Positions 8,708 to 20,158 are shown, counted from the stretch's first letter. The stretch: 64,000 bases of DNA from Betaproteobacteria bacterium (GCA_020621865.1 JAHRYW010000004.1:186001-250000); one strand, 5' to 3'. Notes: a model not told the origin generated them from the sequence alone. Program-made: numbers and translations.

Positions 8708-9145
8708 ATGACCTATCACATCGACCAACTGCACCCCGGCATGTCGGCCAGCATGGCCAAGACCGTCACTGAAGCCGACATCATCCTGTTCTCCGGCGTG
8801 TCGACCGACGTCAATCCGGCCCACATCGACGAGGAATACGCCAAGACAACGATGTTCGGCGGCCGCATCGCCCACGGCATGCTGTCGGCCAGTTTCATCT
8901 CCGCGGTCCTCGGCAACCAGATGCCCGGCAACGGCTGCATCTACGTCTCGCAATCGCTGAAGTTCAAGGCCCCGGTCCGCCCCGGCGACACCGTCAAGGC
9001 CACCGTCACGGTCAAGGAAGTCAATGTCGCCAAGAACCGCGTCATCCTCGACACCGTCTGCACGGTCGCCGGCAAGACCGTCATCGAAGGCGAATGCATG
9101 ATGATGCCCGCCGTTCGCGCCGCAGCGCCGACCGGCACGGCCTGA
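8708..9145 (+). CDS. phaJ: MaoC-family (R)-specific enoyl-CoA hydratase, PhaJ-like
   Basis: 145 residues forming a single hot-dog fold. The hydratase signature is clear: SGVSTDVNPAHIDEEYAKT, with the catalytic Asp and His of the D-x-N-P-x-H motif, followed by GRIAHGMLSASFISAVLG. Enzymes of this type hydrate trans-2-enoyl-CoA to (R)-3-hydroxyacyl-CoA and can feed polyhydroxyalkanoate synthesis from beta-oxidation. Length matches short PhaJ proteins. It stands alone, with a palindrome upstream (8647-8662) and a strong terminator downstream, so it is probably monocistronic. The PHA role is inferred; other MaoC hydratases have the same motif. Confidence 0.8.
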   Translation: MTYHIDQLHPGMSASMAKTVTEADIILFSGVSTDVNPAHIDEEYAKTTMFGGRIAHGMLSASFISAVLGNQMPGNGCIYVSQSLKFKAPVRPGDTVKATVTVKEVNVAKNRVILDTVCTVAGKTVIEGECMMMPAVRAAAPTGTA

Positions 9146-9184
9146 GGCACATCCAGCCCAGCGATTCTTTCTGCTTCAAGCGAT

Positions 9185-9218
9185 AACGCCGGCCAGGTCC
9201 AACCTGCCGGCGTTTTTG
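9185..9218 (+). terminator. Rho-independent terminator after phaJ-like gene
   Basis: Stem AACGCCGGC.AGGT pairing with ACCTGCCGGCGTT across a 3-base loop, followed by TTTTTGTT. It sits 40 bases after the stop at 9145. Confidence 0.85.
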
Positions 9219-9289
9219 TTGGCCGGGGAATTTGGATAATCCTAGCCAGCAGCCCCCCTGGCGGCCTGCGACAACAGGGTAACAAAATA

Positions 9290-9319
9290 TTGACAAAAAT
9301 TTTTATTGTCACAAAAATA
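9290..9319 (+). promoter_or_regulatory. AT-rich promoter region with inverted repeat TGACAA-N9-TTGTCA
   Basis: TTGACA at 9290-9295 could be a -35 element with a weak -10 (AAAATA) about 18 bases later. The same bases form the inverted repeat TGACAA (9291-9296) / TTGTCA (9306-9311). It lies upstream of the kinase/receiver-TPR pair and may be its promoter, operator or both. Confidence 0.35.
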
Positions 9320-9417
9320 CCAGAAACCAAAAATTTCTGCAGACTCGCTGGCCACATATGCACGCTACCACCTCACCGCTACCTAGCGCTCCCCTTAACG
9401 CAGGAGAAGCCGTAGCC

Positions 9418-10089
9418 ATGGACATGAGCACCTTTCTGGTCTCATCCGTGCACGACATGAAAAACTCGATTTGCGTGATGACGGCCTATCTCGAAGCAGC
9501 ATTGACTGATTTACCGGCCGATGCACCGTCCCGTAACATGACCTATCAAGCTGCCTACGAGGCACAGCGGATCAACCATCACCTGATCCAGTTATTGGCG
9601 CTCTACAAGATCAATCAGGACATTTACCCGCTGGATCCTGTCGAAGTCGAATTGGCCAGTTTTGCCGACGAAGTTATCTCGCGTGTCGCCCCCCTGGCCG
9701 CCGCACGGGGCATCTCACTGTCGGTACACCTGGATGACAATGAACACAATTGGTATTTCGACTACGAATTGCTGGCCAGCCTGGTCACGCAAGCCCTGCA
9801 CAATGCCGTCAAATACACTCGTGACCGCGTGCAACTCTCGCTGCTTCTGATCGATGAGCAACTCGAAATTCGCGTCGCCGACAATGGGGAAGGATTTCCG
9901 CCATTCATGATTGATTCGGAGCGCCCAACTCTTCACGGGATCGACAGCCACAGCGGAAGTACTGGGCTCGGACTCCATTTTGCTGCCAAGGCAGCCCACC
10001 TACACCGCAATCGAACGCGGCACGGTACAACCCGACTCGAAAACGGCGGCGCACTGGGTGGCGGAATGTTCGTCATCACGCTGCCCTGA
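9418..10089 (+). CDS. Small cytoplasmic sensor histidine kinase
   Basis: About 223 residues from the ATG at 9418, which has AGGAG 11 bases upstream; the frame is open to an ATG at 9358 that lacks a ribosome site. The phosphoacceptor region is STFLVSSVHDMKNSICVM, the HD(I/M/L)KN variant of the H box. The ATPase domain follows, with QALHNAVKYT (N box), VADNGEGFP (G1) and GSTGLGLHFA (G2). There is no membrane helix and no sensor domain, so input must come from a partner. The next gene, 10 bases later, encodes a receiver-TPR protein and is the likely partner. Confidence 0.85.
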   Translation: MDMSTFLVSSVHDMKNSICVMTAYLEAALTDLPADAPSRNMTYQAAYEAQRINHHLIQLLALYKINQDIYPLDPVEVELASFADEVISRVAPLAAARGISLSVHLDDNEHNWYFDYELLASLVTQALHNAVKYTRDRVQLSLLLIDEQLEIRVADNGEGFPPFMIDSERPTLHGIDSHSGSTGLGLHFAAKAAHLHRNRTRHGTTRLENGGALGGGMFVITLP

Positions 10090-10099
10090 GGAAAAGCGC

Positions 10100-11725
10100 A
10101 TGGCGGCAGAAGACTCCTACAAGAATGACTTAATCAATCGGACCTTCCTGTTGATCGAAGACTTCGAGGCCATGCGCGGCATCCTGCGTGACCTCCTGAG
10201 ACGCTGTGGCGCGCGACGCATTGATATTGCAGCCAATGCCAAGGAAGCACTGAGCCTAATGCGGCGCGGAAAATTTGATGTTGATGTCGTGCTCTGCGAC
10301 TACCATCTTGGCCCCGGCAAGAATGGCCAGCAGTTATTGGCAGAGGCTCGCCATGAAGGGCTGATCTCGGCATCGACAATCTGGATCATGGTGACTGCCG
10401 AGAAGACCGCCGAAATGGTCATGGGCGCAATTGAACACCAACCCGACGACTACCTGCTCAAACCGGTCACCGAGGCAGCCTTGCAGAACCGCCTGGCAAA
10501 GTTGATCAAACGCAAGGCAGCGTTGACCGAAATCGCCACCGCAATGCGAGCCAGGGAATATGGCAAGGCGCTCGATCTGTGCAAAAAGCGAATCGAGCAA
10601 GACCCGGGCAATCAAATGGAGATCATGCGCCTGCAGGCCGAACTGTTCCTCCTCCTCGACCAACCAGAACAGGCGCGACAGATTTTCTACCGCATCCTGG
10701 CACGGCGCGATATCCCTTGGGCTCGGCTCGGTCTGGCCAAGCTACTGATCCACGAATGCGATACCGAACAAGCCCGTGAATTGCTCGAATGCCTGATCGA
10801 CGACACGCCGAACTATCTGGAGTCTTATGATCTGCTGGCACAAATCTATCGCCGGCAAGGCGCCTGGCAAGACATGCAGCGAGTTTTGAGCAAGGCTGTC
10901 GAGATATCCCCCAATTCGGCACAGCGTCAAAATGCACTGGGTGAAAGCGCCTTCCGCTGCGAAAATCTGGGCCTCGCCGAAACTGCATTCCAGAGAGCAT
11001 TGAAGCTCTCTGCGCAAAGCTCGCTGAAGGTCGCGACCCCTTACCTCGGGCTGGCGCGAGTGTATTCGGCACAAAACAAGACTGCCGACGCCCTTGGATT
11101 ACTCACCCGCCTCACCGCCGACCTCGAAAGCGACGAGGCGGGACTGCAAGCCAAGGCAGAGGAAGTACGCGTTTACCAACGCGCCGGCAATATGGAGGCT
11201 GCGATAGCGGCAACCAAGACAATTTCTGCGCGCATTGAAGGTGGCAACCAGAATCTTTCCCCACCCGCGACGCTAGATCTGGCGGAAACATTCATGCTGA
11301 TGGGCCACAGGGAGACCGCCAGCAAGCTTTTGCAATTCGTTATTCGCAACAATCACGAAGACTCAGAACTGGCCCTCCGGGCACAGGACATCTTCGAAAA
11401 GGGAAGTATGAGCGGCGAGGGGCGGAAACTTGTGCAGTCTTCCCGCCAACAGGCAATCGATGCGATGACCCAAGGGGGAGAACTGGCCAGCCAGGGCAAA
11501 CTGGAGGAGGCGCTGGCCTACCTGAACCACGCAAAAACACTGATGCCTCGCAATCCGCGCCTGCTGCTCAACCACTCCCATGTAGCAATCTCGCTGCTGC
11601 AGAAGAACGGCTGGCGGCACGACCTCGAAACCGCTGCCCGCCGCTCAATCACAACCGCCCGCCAGGTTTCTCCCGGCGAAAAGCGATGCGGCGAACTGTT
11701 GGCAAAATTGGAAGCGCTTCGCTAG
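10100..11725 (+). CDS. Response regulator with C-terminal TPR repeats
   Basis: 541 residues from the ATG at 10100, preceded by GAGGAAAAG; the longer open frame from 9911 overlaps the kinase and is rejected. The receiver occupies about residues 13-135 (FLLIEDFEAMRG, VVLCDYHLGPGKNG with the phosphoacceptor Asp, TAEKT, YLLKPVT). The rest is a chain of tetratricopeptide-like helical hairpins with no DNA-binding or enzymatic domain. Output is therefore probably through protein-protein contacts. It forms a two-gene unit with the kinase at 9418. Receiver-TPR proteins of this class are known in pseudomonads and related bacteria; their roles are mostly unclear. Confidence 0.85.
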   Translation: MAAEDSYKNDLINRTFLLIEDFEAMRGILRDLLRRCGARRIDIAANAKEALSLMRRGKFDVDVVLCDYHLGPGKNGQQLLAEARHEGLISASTIWIMVTAEKTAEMVMGAIEHQPDDYLLKPVTEAALQNRLAKLIKRKAALTEIATAMRAREYGKALDLCKKRIEQDPGNQMEIMRLQAELFLLLDQPEQARQIFYRILARRDIPWARLGLAKLLIHECDTEQARELLECLIDDTPNYLESYDLLAQIYRRQGAWQDMQRVLSKAVEISPNSAQRQNALGESAFRCENLGLAETAFQRALKLSAQSSLKVATPYLGLARVYSAQNKTADALGLLTRLTADLESDEAGLQAKAEEVRVYQRAGNMEAAIAATKTISARIEGGNQNLSPPATLDLAETFMLMGHRETASKLLQFVIRNNHEDSELALRAQDIFEKGSMSGEGRKLVQSSRQQAIDAMTQGGELASQGKLEEALAYLNHAKTLMPRNPRLLLNHSHVAISLLQKNGWRHDLETAARRSITTARQVSPGEKRCGELLAKLEALR

Positions 11726-11783
11726 GCTGGCAGCAATAGGTCGTTCAGATCGAACTGGCGCCTGAAGCCACACGTTCCGCCAC

Positions 11784-11820
11784 AAAAAAACGCCGGCCTG
11801 GTAGCAACCAGCCGGCGTTC
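11784..11820. terminator. Bidirectional terminator between convergent genes
   Basis: Stem CGCCGGCCTGGT / ACCAGCCGGCG with loop AGCA. On the minus strand it is followed by a run of seven T, so it mainly ends the FKBP-rluB transcript. It may also end the receiver-TPR transcript on the plus strand. Confidence 0.8.
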
Positions 11821-11852
11821 AGTTTGTTAATGGCGCGATAGCCGAGGAACGT

Positions 11853-13142
11853 TCAAAAAGCCTCGTCAGCCCGTAGGAAACGCCACTGGCCCATCGGCAG
11901 GTCGCCCAGCCGAATCCGGCCGATCCGCACCCGCTTCAGGCCGATCACCTTCAGCCCGACCAGTTCGCACATCCGGCGAATCTGGCGCTTCTTGCCTTCC
12001 TTCAGGATGAAGTGCAGCTGGTCCTCATTGAGTTGCTTGACCCAGGCCGGCTTCAACGGCTTGCCGTCGAGTTCCAGACCGTGGCGCAACAGGTCGAGCC
12101 CGCCCTTGATCATTTCGCCGGACACGCGGACCAGATATTCCTTTTCCGCGTCACTGTCTTCGCCGATCAGGCGCTTGGCCACCCGGCCGTCGCTGGTCAG
12201 CACCAGCAGGCCGGTCGAATCAACGTCCAACCGACCGGCCGGCGCCAGGCCGCGCAACATCCACGGCTTGAACTCCGGACCGCCGGATTGCGGCACCTGG
12301 TTTTCAGCCGTGACCAGCGTCACCGCCGGCACGCTACCCGGCTCGGGTTGGCCGGAGACATAACCGACCGGCTTGTGAAGCAGGATGGTCACGGCCTTGG
12401 CCTGATCCTTCACCGCTTCTTTGGAGACGGTGATTTCAGCCGCCGGGTCGATCCGCGAACCAAGTTCGCTGATCTGTTCGCCATCGACGAACACCCAACC
12501 GCGCTCGATCCACAAATCAGCCTCGCGGCGCGAACACAGGCCGCGCTCGGACATCACCTTGGACAGGCGGACGCCTTCTGGCGGCGGCCCGGACGGCTTG
12601 TCCTCGATCACCGGCACCTTTGCCGGTTTTGCAGCAACTGCCTTGGCCCACGGGCTTTCCCCGACCGAATCGCGACCAGCCTTAGGATTCGCAGGCCGTT
12701 CCGGCTTGCCCGCCGGCTTCGCCGCAGTCGCCGCCTTTTCCGCCAAGGTCGTCCGCTTGGCCACGGCGCCACCGCGAATCGGCTTTCGGTTGATCGGCCG
12801 CTCGGTAGAAAGCGTCGATTTCCGGACGCCTAGCGTACCTTCCGGCTTGACGCGTTCGGCCACCGGCGTTTCTGCCGGCTCGACTGCCGCCGGTTCCGGC
12901 TTTTGCCTCGCGGCACGAGCCGATGCCGGCTTCGTTGCCGACTCAAACGGCGCCGATTTCGATTTTGGCCTTTTTTCCGGGCTTACCGCGCCCCGCAGGA
13001 AATCCCCTTGGGGGATAGCTTTCCCGGCTTTTTCAGGCTGTACAGCCGGCGTCTCCGGCTGGCGCCACTTGGCCCACGGATCGTCGCCGGCCGCTTCGAC
13101 AGGCGGCCGCTTGGGCTTGGAATCCCGGTCAGAACCGCTCAT
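11853..13142 (-). CDS. rluB: 23S rRNA pseudouridine synthase, RluB/RsuA family, with long disordered N terminus
   Basis: 429 residues. The C-terminal half has an S4 RNA-binding domain ([32 protein letters not shown], from about residue 193) and the RsuA/RluB synthase domain with the catalytic Asp in [17 protein letters not shown] and the late motif [17 protein letters not shown]. It converts a uridine of 23S rRNA to pseudouridine; RluB is the closest role, RluE/F not excluded. About 190 N-terminal residues are low-complexity Lys/Pro/Ala and probably disordered. Within them, [20 protein letters not shown] is encoded by a composite repeat (12955-13020) also found at 36367-36429. The gene overlaps the FKBP gene by 4 bases. 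Confidence 0.85.
   Translation of the reverse strand: MSGSDRDSKPKRPPVEAAGDDPWAKWRQPETPAVQPEKAGKAIPQGDFLRGAVSPEKRPKSKSAPFESATKPASARAARQKPEPAAVEPAETPVAERVKPEGTLGVRKSTLSTERPINRKPIRGGAVAKRTTLAEKAATAAKPAGKPERPANPKAGRDSVGESPWAKAVAAKPAKVPVIEDKPSGPPPEGVRLSKVMSERGLCSRREADLWIERGWVFVDGEQISELGSRIDPAAEITVSKEAVKDQAKAVTILLHKPVGYVSGQPEPGSVPAVTLVTAENQVPQSGGPEFKPWMLRGLAPAGRLDVDSTGLLVLTSDGRVAKRLIGEDSDAEKEYLVRVSGEMIKGGLDLLRHGLELDGKPLKPAWVKQLNEDQLHFILKEGKKRQIRRMCELVGLKVIGLKRVRIGRIRLGDLPMGQWRFLRADEAF
12955..13020 (-). repeat. Composite element (type 2) inside rluB-like gene
   Basis: On the minus strand it reads ATCCCCCAAGGGGATTTCC, then TGCGGGGCGCGGTAAGCCCG, then AT-rich bases ending CCAAAATCGAAAT. The same arrangement is present at 36367-36429, and its second half matches the second half of the ATGCTACGGTC elements. 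Here it is translated in frame in the disordered part of the protein. Confidence 0.65.
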
Positions 13143-13483
13143 TGCACGCCGAGCAGTTCAACCTCGAAAACCAGCGTCGCGTTCGGCGGGATGACGCCGC
13201 CGGCGCCGCGTGCGCCGTAACCGAGTTGCGGCGGAATGGTCAGCTTGCGCGTACCACCGACCTTCATGCCTTGGACGCCTTCGTCCCAACCCGAAATCAC
13301 GTGACGCTGACCGAGCGGGAATTCGAACGGGTCGTTGCGATCCTTGCTCGAATCGAACTTGCTGCCATTGGTCAGCCAGCCGGTGTAATGCACGGTGACG
13401 AAATTGCCCGCCTTGGCCTCGGCGCCTTCGCCGACGACGGTATCTTCATAGACCAGCCCGGAGGCGGTGGTGATTTCAGCCAT
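13139..13483 (-). CDS. FKBP-type peptidyl-prolyl isomerase
   Basis: 114 residues, a single FKBP domain without a signal peptide, hence cytoplasmic. Typical segments are [45 protein letters not shown] and [15 protein letters not shown], followed by [14 protein letters not shown]. The hydrophobic pocket residues (Tyr, Phe, Asp, Val-Ile, Trp, Tyr, Phe) are in place, so it should be an active proline isomerase and folding helper. It is the first gene of a two-gene unit with the pseudouridine synthase and is divergent from rplU. Confidence 0.93.
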   Translation of the reverse strand: MAEITTASGLVYEDTVVGEGAEAKAGNFVTVHYTGWLTNGSKFDSSKDRNDPFEFPLGQRHVISGWDEGVQGMKVGGTRKLTIPPQLGYGARGAGGVIPPNATLVFEVELLGVQ

Positions 13484-13537
13484 GGGAAACTCCTTTTTGC
13501 AAAGGCAGACAGTCTACCACACCCCCTCGACAAGACT

Positions 13538-13565
13538 TTGACTTGTCAGAGAATTTCCGTATAAT
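13538..13565 (+). promoter_or_regulatory. Strong sigma-70 promoter of rplU-rpmA
   Basis: -35 TTGACT (13538-13543), spacer of 16 bases, perfect -10 TATAAT (13560-13565). The ATG of rplU is 48 bases after the -10. Strong ribosomal-protein promoter. Confidence 0.85.
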
Positions 13566-13612
13566 GCGCGGTTCTTTGTAGCACCCTTTGTATTATTTTC
13601 GGAGTCCAACCC

Positions 13613-13924
13613 ATGTATGCGGTCATAAAAACCGGCGGCAAGCAGTATCGCGTTTCCGCTGGCCAAAAACTTAAAGTAGAACAGATACCGGCAGACGTTG
13701 GCGCAGAAGTTACCCTTGACCAGATCCTGATGGTAGGCGAAGGCGAGTCGGTAAAGATCGGCGCCCCCTTCCTTGCTGGCGCCACCGTCAAGTGCACCGT
13801 GGTTTCCCACGGCCGCCACGACAAGGTCAAGATCTTCAAGATGCGTCGTCGTAAGCATTACCAGAAGCGTCAGGGCCATCGTCAGAACTACACCGAACTG
13901 CGCATCGACACGATCGCCGCTTAA
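13613..13924 (+). CDS. rplU: 50S ribosomal protein L21
   Basis: 103 residues, full length: [25 protein letters not shown] at the start, then VLMVGEGE-like and [23 protein letters not shown] segments, ending with the basic [21 protein letters not shown] motif that marks L21. It binds 23S rRNA in the large subunit. First gene of the usual rplU-rpmA pair, preceded by a strong promoter. Confidence 0.98.
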   Translation: MYAVIKTGGKQYRVSAGQKLKVEQIPADVGAEVTLDQILMVGEGESVKIGAPFLAGATVKCTVVSHGRHDKVKIFKMRRRKHYQKRQGHRQNYTELRIDTIAA

Positions 13925-13946
13925 GTTCAGACAAGGAGCTCATTAA

Positions 13947-14210
13947 ATGGCACACAAAAAAGCAGGCGGTAGTTCACGTAACGGCCGCGACTCACAAGCC
14001 CAACGACTGGGCGTCAAGCGCTACGGCGGTCAATTCGTCCTGGCTGGCAACATCATCGTTCGCCAGCGCGGCACCGAATTCCACCCAGGCGAAAACGTCG
14101 GCTGCGGCAAGGATCACACCCTGTTCGCACTGAAGGACGGCGTCATTCAGTTCTCCGTCAAGGGCCAGAAGAAGCGTCGCGTCGTGACCATCGTTCCGGC
14201 CGCCGAATAA
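13947..14210 (+). CDS. rpmA: 50S ribosomal protein L27
   Basis: 87 residues beginning [20 protein letters not shown], the universal L27 N terminus whose tail reaches the peptidyl-transferase centre; then [22 protein letters not shown] and [17 protein letters not shown]. Starts directly with AHKKA, so there is no Firmicutes-type cleaved extension. Ribosome site AAGGAGCT upstream. Ends at a terminator (14234-14260). Confidence 0.98.
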   Translation: MAHKKAGGSSRNGRDSQAQRLGVKRYGGQFVLAGNIIVRQRGTEFHPGENVGCGKDHTLFALKDGVIQFSVKGQKKRRVVTIVPAAE

Positions 14211-14233
14211 ATCGGCCTGGCGGAATCAGAAAG

Positions 14234-14260
14234 AGCCCTATCCGCCGGATAGGGCTTTTT
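14234..14260 (+). terminator. Rho-independent terminator after rpmA
   Basis: Perfect 10-base stem AGCCCTATCC / GGATAGGGCT with loop GCC, followed by TTTTT. It separates rplU-rpmA from obgE, which therefore needs read-through or its own promoter in the next 55 bases. Confidence 0.92.
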
Positions 14261-14305
14261 AGTTTATGCAGCTGGATTTTTCCGGCGGCAGCATCGCAGA
14301 AGTAA

Positions 14306-16512
<2,207 letters not shown>

Positions 16513-16590
16513 CCAGCCTGCGACCGTGTCGCTTCGTCGGCTGCTGGGTTAACATCCCGCCTTGCCAAAACACAAAAAGACACGTTCGCC

Positions 16591-19002
16591 ATGCAGCCCA
16601 CTTCCGCCGCCAACCAGCCCCCGATTCCGGCCCTGGTCAACCTGCTGCAAACCGGGCAGTTCGACCTGCTCATCAAGCAAGCCCGCGAATGCGCCAGCCG
16701 CTGGCCAAACGCTGCGCCAGTCTGGCACCTGATGGCCCTCGCACAGCTTTCGGCCGGCCGCCCCGGCGAAGCCGTGATGCCGCTGACCAAAGCCGCCCGT
16801 TTGCTGCCGAAGGACACCGAAATCCAGGAGCAACTGGCCGTCGCGCTGATGCAGTCCGGACGCAGCAAGGAGGCGCTGCGCGCCTTCGAGCGTTGCCTGG
16901 AACTGGCTCCAAACCACCTCGGCGCCATGATCAATGCCGCCAGCCTGGCCAATGATCTGGGCGCTCACGACACCGCCCTAAAGTACTGCCAAAAGGCACG
17001 CCAACTGGCGCCGCAGCAGCCGGAAGCCCTGTTCAACCAGGCACGTGCGCAAGCCGGTCTGGGCTTGACCCAGACGGCCATAAGCAGCTTCCTTGCCGTT
17101 GCCGCAGCGACCCAGACCGCAAGCCTCGCCCAGAACGACATCGGTTTGCGGCTGTTCGAACTCGGTGCGATCAGCGATGCCGAGACCTGCCTGCGCCGCG
17201 CCATCGCTCTGACCCCGGACAATGCATTGGCCCACGCCAATCTGGGCAAGGTCCTAGAGATCCAGGGCAAGCTTGACCTGGCATTAGCTTCGCTACGGCA
17301 AGCAACCCGACTCAATCCCCAACTTGCCGGCGCCTTCGCCAATATGGGCGGTCTCCTCAACAGCCAACGACAATTCAAGGCCGCCGAAGAGGCTTGCCGG
17401 CGCGCCGTTGCCCTGGAACCAAAACTGGCAGGGGCCCTCACCAATCTGGCCAACGCCCTGCTGGGTCAGCAACGCCACGCCGAGGCCGAAGCCTTATACC
17501 GCGATGTATTGGCGGCCGAGAAAATGAATGGCGACGCCCTCAACAATCTGGGCAATCTGCTGCTCGACCAAAAACGCTTCGGTGAAGCCGAAGCCTGCTA
17601 TCGCAAGATCCGCGACGATCACGGCTACGCCCTCGGGCAAGCCTTTCACTGCGCCTCCCATCTCTGCGACTGGCAACGCCGCACCCAGGATGCTACGGCG
17701 CTCAGGGAACGCCTGCGCCGCGACGATACCTATTGCGACCCCTTCGGACTGCTGACTCTGACCGGTGACGACGCCCCAGAGATACAACGACGCAGCAGTT
17801 GGCTCGCGGCAAGAAATCAATTCGACCCGCTACTCGATCAACAGCCCATGGTTTCACCGGCACACCATCCCGTTCGTGACCGCCTGCGTATCGGCTATCT
17901 TTCTGCCGACCTCCACGACCACGCCACCATGCACCTGCTGGCTGGCGTTCTCCAGGCACACGACCGCGACCGCTACGCCATCCACCTCTACTCCTACGGC
18001 CCCGACTGCCAGGACAGCTATCGCAAGCTGGCCATGGAGAATTGCGAGGCTTTCCACGACCTCAGGACACTCAGCGATCATGCCGCAGCCAGACAGATCG
18101 CCGACGATGGCATCGACATCCTGCTCGATCTCAAGGGCTACACCCGCGACAGCCGCCTCGCCATCAGCGCCCTGCGCCCGTCGCCGGTCATCGTCAGCTG
18201 GCTAGGCTACCCCGGCACGCTCGGCCACGAACGGCTGGCCGACTACATCATCGGCGACCCGACCGTCACACCGCTCGACGCAGCCAATGCGTACTCCGAA
18301 ACACTGGCGCTGATACCACACTGCTACCAGCCTAACGACCGGAGCCGTCCGATTTCCGCAGCGCCGCCGCGAGTGACGGAAGGCCTGCCCGAGAATGCCT
18401 TCGTATTCTGCAGCTTCAACCAGAGCTACAAGATCATTCCGGAGGTATTCGATATCTGGTGCAAGCTGTTGTCTGCCGTACCGGGCAGCGTACTCTGGCT
18501 GCTGGAATCGCCTCAGGGAGCCATGGACAATCTGCGCCGGGAAGCACGAGTGCGCAATATTGACCCGCAACGGATCATATTCGCTGGCCGCAAACCGCTT
18601 GCCGACCATCTTGGCCGACTGCAACTCGCCGATCTAGCACTGGACACTTTCCCGTATGGATCGCACACCACCGGCAGCGATGCGCTGTGGGCAGGCGTCC
18701 CGCTGATCACCCGACCGGGCAACACCTTTGCCAGCCGGGTTGCGGCCAGCCTGCTGAGTGCAGCCGGTCTGCCGGAGTTGATTACCGACACCTGGGAGGC
18801 TTATTTTGCGCTGGCGCTTGAACTGGCCAATGACTCCGTTCAACGGCAAGACATACGCCAACGTTTGGCCAGCCAACGACTGTGCAGCCCGCTATTCGAC
18901 ACCCAGCAATTCACGACCGACCTGGAACGGCTATACGAACGGATTTGGGCTCAACACGCTACAGGAGAACGCAAGACTATTGCCTTCCCAGACGACGCCT
19001 GA
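16591..19002 (+). CDS. TPR protein with GT41 (SPINDLY/O-GlcNAc transferase-like) domain
   Basis: 803 residues. Residues 1 to about 370 form at least nine TPR motifs (for example LAHANLGKVLEIQGKLDLAL and AGALTNLANALLGQQRHAEA). The rest is a GT-B fold of family GT41: RLRIGYLSADLHDHATMHLL, DILLDLKGYTRDSR, VSWLGYPGTLGHERLADYII, FCSFNQSYKIIPEVFDIW, LWLLESPQGAM and LDTFPYGSHTTGSDALWAGVPLIT. These are the conserved nucleotide-sugar binding segments of bacterial OGT/SPY-like enzymes, which transfer GlcNAc, fucose or glucose to protein Ser/Thr (or Asn in HMW1C relatives). No signal peptide, so cytoplasmic. Stands alone before a terminator; acceptor unknown, no flagellin or adhesin gene nearby. Confidence 0.88.
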   Translation: MQPTSAANQPPIPALVNLLQTGQFDLLIKQARECASRWPNAAPVWHLMALAQLSAGRPGEAVMPLTKAARLLPKDTEIQEQLAVALMQSGRSKEALRAFERCLELAPNHLGAMINAASLANDLGAHDTALKYCQKARQLAPQQPEALFNQARAQAGLGLTQTAISSFLAVAAATQTASLAQNDIGLRLFELGAISDAETCLRRAIALTPDNALAHANLGKVLEIQGKLDLALASLRQATRLNPQLAGAFANMGGLLNSQRQFKAAEEACRRAVALEPKLAGALTNLANALLGQQRHAEAEALYRDVLAAEKMNGDALNNLGNLLLDQKRFGEAEACYRKIRDDHGYALGQAFHCASHLCDWQRRTQDATALRERLRRDDTYCDPFGLLTLTGDDAPEIQRRSSWLAARNQFDPLLDQQPMVSPAHHPVRDRLRIGYLSADLHDHATMHLLAGVLQAHDRDRYAIHLYSYGPDCQDSYRKLAMENCEAFHDLRTLSDHAAARQIADDGIDILLDLKGYTRDSRLAISALRPSPVIVSWLGYPGTLGHERLADYIIGDPTVTPLDAANAYSETLALIPHCYQPNDRSRPISAAPPRVTEGLPENAFVFCSFNQSYKIIPEVFDIWCKLLSAVPGSVLWLLESPQGAMDNLRREARVRNIDPQRIIFAGRKPLADHLGRLQLADLALDTFPYGSHTTGSDALWAGVPLITRPGNTFASRVAASLLSAAGLPELITDTWEAYFALALELANDSVQRQDIRQRLASQRLCSPLFDTQQFTTDLERLYERIWAQHATGERKTIAFPDDA

Positions 19003-19052
19003 GCAAAACTGGCCACCACGGATATCCGACTCGATTCAAAAATCATCACAAT

Positions 19053-19084
19053 AAAAAACGGGAGCCGAAGCTCCCGTTTTTGTT
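19053..19084. terminator. Bidirectional terminator between GT41 gene and porin gene
   Basis: Stem AAAAACGGGAGC / GCTCCCGTTTTT with loop CGAA, flanked by A and T runs on both sides, between two convergent genes. Confidence 0.92.
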
Positions 19085-19106
19085 TCCAATTGACGGTTAG
19101 GCCAAA

Positions 19107-20132
19107 TTAGAAGGAGTGAGCGATACCGAAGTCGACACCGACGGTGCCGTAGCCAGCGGTTTGGCTGTTGGCAGCCCAGTTGATCTGACGGGTAGCGGCA
19201 TCGTCATTCTTGATCTGGCCGTAGTTGGCGTACACGTAGGTGCGCTTGGACAGGGAGTAGTCAACACCCAGAGCCCACTTGATAGAATCGGCGTCGTCAT
19301 TGACCTTGTCCTTAACACCGCCGAGAGCAGCCTTCACGGTGAACTTGCCAACCGGAGCCTTGGCACCGATCAACCAGGCTTGCTCCTTAAAGCCACTGCC
19401 GTTCTTGATTTGGTCAACAAGAGCGGAAACCTTGACAACACCGAAGTCATAAGAACCGGCTGCGGTAGCAACCCAAGTCCTGGGACCCATACCGGTCACG
19501 ACTTCTTCGTAATCCAGGCGAGCGCTGATCGGGCCATTGTCATAGGTACCCATGATGGTGTGCAGTTGGGCAGCGCCGTCGTTGGCGACCGGCTCAGGAC
19601 CAGCAACGTTGGACGAGTAGGCCAGGACCAGACCGAAACCGCTCCACTTCGGCGAGATGTAGGCGATGGCGTTGTCGGCACGGTCAACCTGGATGGTCAT
19701 TTGCGTGAAGTTACCGATGGTGCCGCCAGCGAACGGATCGTAGGTGTTGAAGATGCCGTAGCGGACGCCGTCCAGACGGCCAGCAACCACGGTACCGAAA
19801 CCGCCGGCCAGGCCGACGTAGGAGTTACGGTTGGTCCAGGTGGCGTTGGTGGTGCCAGAAGCGGTTTGGTCGATACCGATACCGAATTCAGACTGGAAGA
19901 CAGCCTTCAGGCCGTTGCCCAGATCTTCAACACCCTTGAAGCCGATACGGGAACCAGAACCGACGCCAGAGGCGATTTCGTACTTGTCATCGATACCGCT
20001 AACGCCGCCAGAGTTGCCGGCACGGTAAGCAGCACCCAGGTCCATACGACCGTAGATGGTGACGTTGGATTGAGCGAAAGCAGCGGTAGAAGCCAGGCCA
20101 GCGATGGCCAGAGCAATAATCTTCTTTTGCAT
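19107..20132 (-). CDS. Outer-membrane porin, betaproteobacterial trimeric type
   Basis: 341 residues. Signal peptide MQKKIIALAIAGLASTAAFA with cleavage before QSNVTIYGRMDLGAAY. The mature part has alternating beta strands, the loop 3 region around GRLDGVRYGIFNTYDPFAGG (constriction loop) and a C-terminal strand ending in Phe (GVDFGIAHSF), as needed for outer-membrane assembly. This is the Gram-negative porin family common in Burkholderia, Neisseria and Rhodocyclales. Good ribosome site (AAGGAG). The leader before it carries an inverted repeat (20159-20184). General solute entry; specificity unknown. Confidence 0.93.
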   Translation of the reverse strand: MQKKIIALAIAGLASTAAFAQSNVTIYGRMDLGAAYRAGNSGGVSGIDDKYEIASGVGSGSRIGFKGVEDLGNGLKAVFQSEFGIGIDQTASGTTNATWTNRNSYVGLAGGFGTVVAGRLDGVRYGIFNTYDPFAGGTIGNFTQMTIQVDRADNAIAYISPKWSGFGLVLAYSSNVAGPEPVANDGAAQLHTIMGTYDNGPISARLDYEEVVTGMGPRTWVATAAGSYDFGVVKVSALVDQIKNGSGFKEQAWLIGAKAPVGKFTVKAALGGVKDKVNDDADSIKWALGVDYSLSKRTYVYANYGQIKNDDAATRQINWAANSQTAGYGTVGVDFGIAHSF

Positions 20133-20158
20133 CAGAAAATCTCCTTAGTGGTTAGTTT

